A stretch of 64,000 bases of DNA from QYOJ01 sp964616825 (GTDB lineage Bacteria > Bacteroidota > Bacteroidia > Bacteroidales > FEN-979), in the NCBI GenBank assembly GCA_964616825.1, contig CAZTSX010000007.1:1-64000 (forward strand). The letters are read 5' to 3'. Below, in pieces: positions 62,116 to 64,000 of the stretch; the stretch's first letter is position 1; each line of letters starts with the position of its first letter. The position numbers and the translations under genes are program-made. The notes under the pieces are model-generated. The model was not told the DNA's origin. It saw nothing but the letters and a program-made list of their open reading frames with translations, and searched no databases.

Positions 62116-63097
62116 ATCCCAAAAATAGAAATTTAATTACTCCAGAAAGATATCCTAATCCGTAACTCATATGCAGGACAAAGAAAATCACGATAAGGCC
62201 CGGAATTTTGCTGATTTGGTGAACCAGGCTAAAAGAGACTATCGACGCCAGGATAAAGTAGAGACCAATCACACTTAGATACCCTGTCAGGATCCATTGG
62301 TTGAAGCAAGATGCGATCGCCCCTACTGCGAGGAAAAGTATAAACAGAAATGGGACTAGTTGTCTGCTTGTGGTGATGGTGCGGTGTTTCTTATTTACAT
62401 AAACTTTCCAGAGGCCATATTGAAAATATTGTTTGAAAAGCTTGCCAAATGAACTCCTGACATGGTATTTTGAAACTACAGATTTATCAAGCCAGAGTTT
62501 ATACCCATGTTGAAGTACTCTGAAATTGAACTCATCATCTTGATTCCTCACCAAGGTCTCATCAAAGAGTCCGACCTTCTCAAACACCTCTTTCCGGTAT
62601 GCGCCAAAGACCACTGTATCGGTATATCCCTCTTTCATACCTGTCCTGAAGTAGGCATCTCCAACACCAAAAGAGGACGACATGGCATACCCGATTAGCT
62701 CTGATACTGGATTCGTAAACTGATTGTCTAAAATCCCCCCTACGCCTCCCGCTTCCGGATGGGCATGGAGGCTCTCCAGGCAGCGAGTCAGGTAATCGGG
62801 AAGCAACTCAGAATGAGCCCCCAGGATGACAATGATATCACCGGAAGCATGTTTTATCCCCAGATTAAGAGCCTGTGGGGTTGTTTGCCGGTGATTGACT
62901 AATTGATGAATAATGGGATATTCCCGGGTAAACTCATTCACGATCTTTTGAGTCCCATCATTACTCATTCCATCACAAACAAACACCTCAAGCAGTTGAA
63001 GTGGATAATCCATGTTAATGATCGACTGCAAACATCTTCCGATATATTGTTCCTCATTTCGACATGGAATGACGATAGAAATCCGCTGATCAGACAT
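62096..63097 (-). CDS. family 2 glycosyltransferase with C-terminal membrane helices
   Basis: A 333-residue enzyme. GT-A domain: ISIVIPCRNEEQYIGRCLQSI, VFVCDGMSNDGTQKIV, VILGAHSELLPDYL, and NQDDEFNFRVLQHGYKLW with the catalytic Asp pair. Three hydrophobic segments (about 245-325) anchor it in the membrane, as in ExoA-like succinoglycan transferases. Only 5 bp separate it from the upstream GT4 gene and it overlaps the ligase gene by 20 bp. Sugar and acceptor cannot be told. Confidence 0.9.
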   Translation of the reverse strand: MSDQRISIVIPCRNEEQYIGRCLQSIINMDYPLQLLEVFVCDGMSNDGTQKIVNEFTREYPIIHQLVNHRQTTPQALNLGIKHASGDIIVILGAHSELLPDYLTRCLESLHAHPEAGGVGGILDNQFTNPVSELIGYAMSSSFGVGDAYFRTGMKEGYTDTVVFGAYRKEVFEKVGLFDETLVRNQDDEFNFRVLQHGYKLWLDKSVVSKYHVRSSFGKLFKQYFQYGLWKVYVNKKHRTITTSRQLVPFLFILFLAVGAIASCFNQWILTGYLSVIGLYFILASIVSFSLVHQISKIPGLIVIFFVLHMSYGLGYLSGVIKFLFLGYGSERN

Positions 63098-63102
63098 TCG
63101 TT

Positions 63103-64000
63103 CTAAACTTTTGACAAGGATCTCAATATCCTGTTATATATATCAACCATCTGTTCAACATTGTTTTTCCAATCGTAGATTTGCTTTACCCTTTTTCTGC
63201 CCAATTTGCCCATTTTCTCACCTAACGCTCTGTTATGAACAAGGTATTCTATTGCTTTTGCTGCAGCATCAGGATTTTTGGACTCAACTACAATACCAGT
63301 CACGCCATCCTCTACAACTTCCGGGAGACCTCCACTATTTGAAACTACCACTGGCTTCTCCGTTGCCTGAGCCTCAACAATTGCTACACCAAAACTTTCT
63401 TTTATTGATAACGCAACAAAGATGGATATCATATTATAATATTCGGATACTTCAATGGGCCTGATACTTCCTGTGAAAACAGTATCGTCATGGATAGAGA
63501 GATCTTTGGCTAATTTCTTAAGCTCTTTTTCTTCTGGTCCACCGCCAACAACCAAGAGTTTCAATGGCAAATTCTGGTTGTTTTCCTTAACAATTTTAAA
63601 GGCTTTAAGAAGATCACGGATTCCATATTTTGGTTCCAACGTTTTCACCGTGCCGATGACGACAGCATCATTATCAAATATAGAATCGACAGTTCGTAAT
63701 TTAAAATGAGCAAGGTCAACGCCAAACGGAGTTACTTCAATTTCCTTGTTAGTATATTTTTCTGTTTCCCTTGCCATTACATGACTTGTGGATAATATTT
63801 TGTCAGCCTTTGCAAGGTTGAATTTGATAATCATCTTATGGACAGAAGAGATGTTAGGGAAATCAAATATATCTGTACCCCAAACGGATAAGACGAAAGG
63901 ATGAAACCCGGAGAGGGCACCAAGAAAACCGTAGCTGGAGGCATAGTGTGTGTGAATAATGTCAGGACGAAAGTCTTTGATGGCTCTCCGAAGGGAAGGA
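63103..64000 (-). CDS. family 4 glycosyltransferase (5' end outside window)
   Basis: A partial GT-B enzyme. The frame is open to the window edge, with family-like sequence upstream of the internal ATG at 63834 (DIIHTHYASSYGFLGALSG, then LSVWGTDIFDFPN), so the start lies beyond 64000. The donor-binding half has VVIGTVKTLEPKYGIRDLL, LLVVGGGPEEKELKKLA and the E-x7-E motif ESFGVAIVEAQATEKPVVVS, all typical of GT4. It is the first visible gene of the polysaccharide operon. Confidence 0.92.
   Translation of the reverse strand, partial: PSLRRAIKDFRPDIIHTHYASSYGFLGALSGFHPFVLSVWGTDIFDFPNISSVHKMIIKFNLAKADKILSTSHVMARETEKYTNKEIEVTPFGVDLAHFKLRTVDSIFDNDAVVIGTVKTLEPKYGIRDLLKAFKIVKENNQNLPLKLLVVGGGPEEKELKKLAKDLSIHDDTVFTGSIRPIEVSEYYNMISIFVALSIKESFGVAIVEAQATEKPVVVSNSGGLPEVVEDGVTGIVVESKNPDAAAKAIEYLVHNRALGEKMGKLGRKRVKQIYDWKNNVEQMVDIYNRILRSLSKV

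Noticed and set aside
1..64000. tRNA, rRNA, tmRNA or RNase P genes
   Set aside because: No T-loop/acceptor patterns or conserved RNA cores were recognised while reading both strands.

Overview
The window looks like a scaffold from an uncultured, probably anaerobic member of the Bacteroidota (Bacteroidales/Marinilabiliales-like). The reasons are: the Bacteroidota promoter pattern (TTG, about 19 bp, TAnnTTTG) in front of several genes; a heparinase-family exoenzyme ending in a type IX secretion sorting domain; a DUF2723 membrane protein, an OstA-like protein and an LptD of Bacteroidota type; a tgt-lptF/G pair; and a PurF-like protein with Gly in place of the catalytic Cys2. The sequence contains four runs of exactly 100 N (1424-1523, 30622-30721, 33925-34024, 37239-37338). 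These are scaffold joins, and each breaks a gene.

Layout. 2-3493: gatD and gatE, an archaeal-type Glu-tRNA(Gln) amidotransferase pair, separated by a gap lying in short tandem repeats. 3597-10930: a small membrane protein and an envelope block (OstA-like, MCE/MlaD, cell-wall amidase, LptD), then RidA. 10927-14766: a tight operon of ECF sigma factor, membrane anti-sigma-like protein and exported TPR-CHAT protease-like protein. 14767-17155: an accessory island with repeats, a small conserved protein, and an Abi_2 (AbiD/F-type) gene that carries an in-frame amber codon and is preceded by a hairpin RNA candidate with its own promoter. 17258-30377: housekeeping and envelope genes (prolyl oligopeptidase, urocanase, a second ECF sigma factor, glycosyltransferase, tgt, lptF/G, ispE, ung, birA). 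30443-34342: radC and a single-chain restriction-modification enzyme, both interrupted by gaps. 34423-44178: deacetylase, DUF2723 protein, phosphoglycerate mutase, phosphatase, PurF-like protein and heparinase-like exoenzyme. 44225-44788: a RAYT-type Y1 transposase. 44995-60725: a redox and nitrogen block. 60769-64000: the start of a polysaccharide cluster (O-antigen ligase, GT2, GT4).

The redox block (55189 down to 45492, minus strand) reads as one operon: an eight-cysteine zinc-ribbon protein, NfnA, NfnB with the same zinc-ribbon domain at its N terminus, NuoE, NuoF, and a 1235-residue NuoG/NfnB composite, followed by a rubrerythrin-like protein. It plausibly links NADH, NADPH and ferredoxin pools. 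Upstream lie a 1281-residue protein joining two GAF-like repeats and two receiver-like domains to an ATP-grasp PEP-synthase N domain, and an NADP-type glutamate dehydrogenase.

The least explained signals are: the eight-cysteine domain; degenerate 7-bp-period tandem repeats scattered between genes and also inserted in frame inside several genes (urocanase, a glycosyltransferase, ispE, heparinase); a leader-like element in four copies, in front of the sigma factor, radC, the heparinase and the RAYT gene; the sigma/anti-sigma/CHAT operon; and the Abi gene with its upstream RNA. No tRNA, rRNA or CRISPR array was seen.
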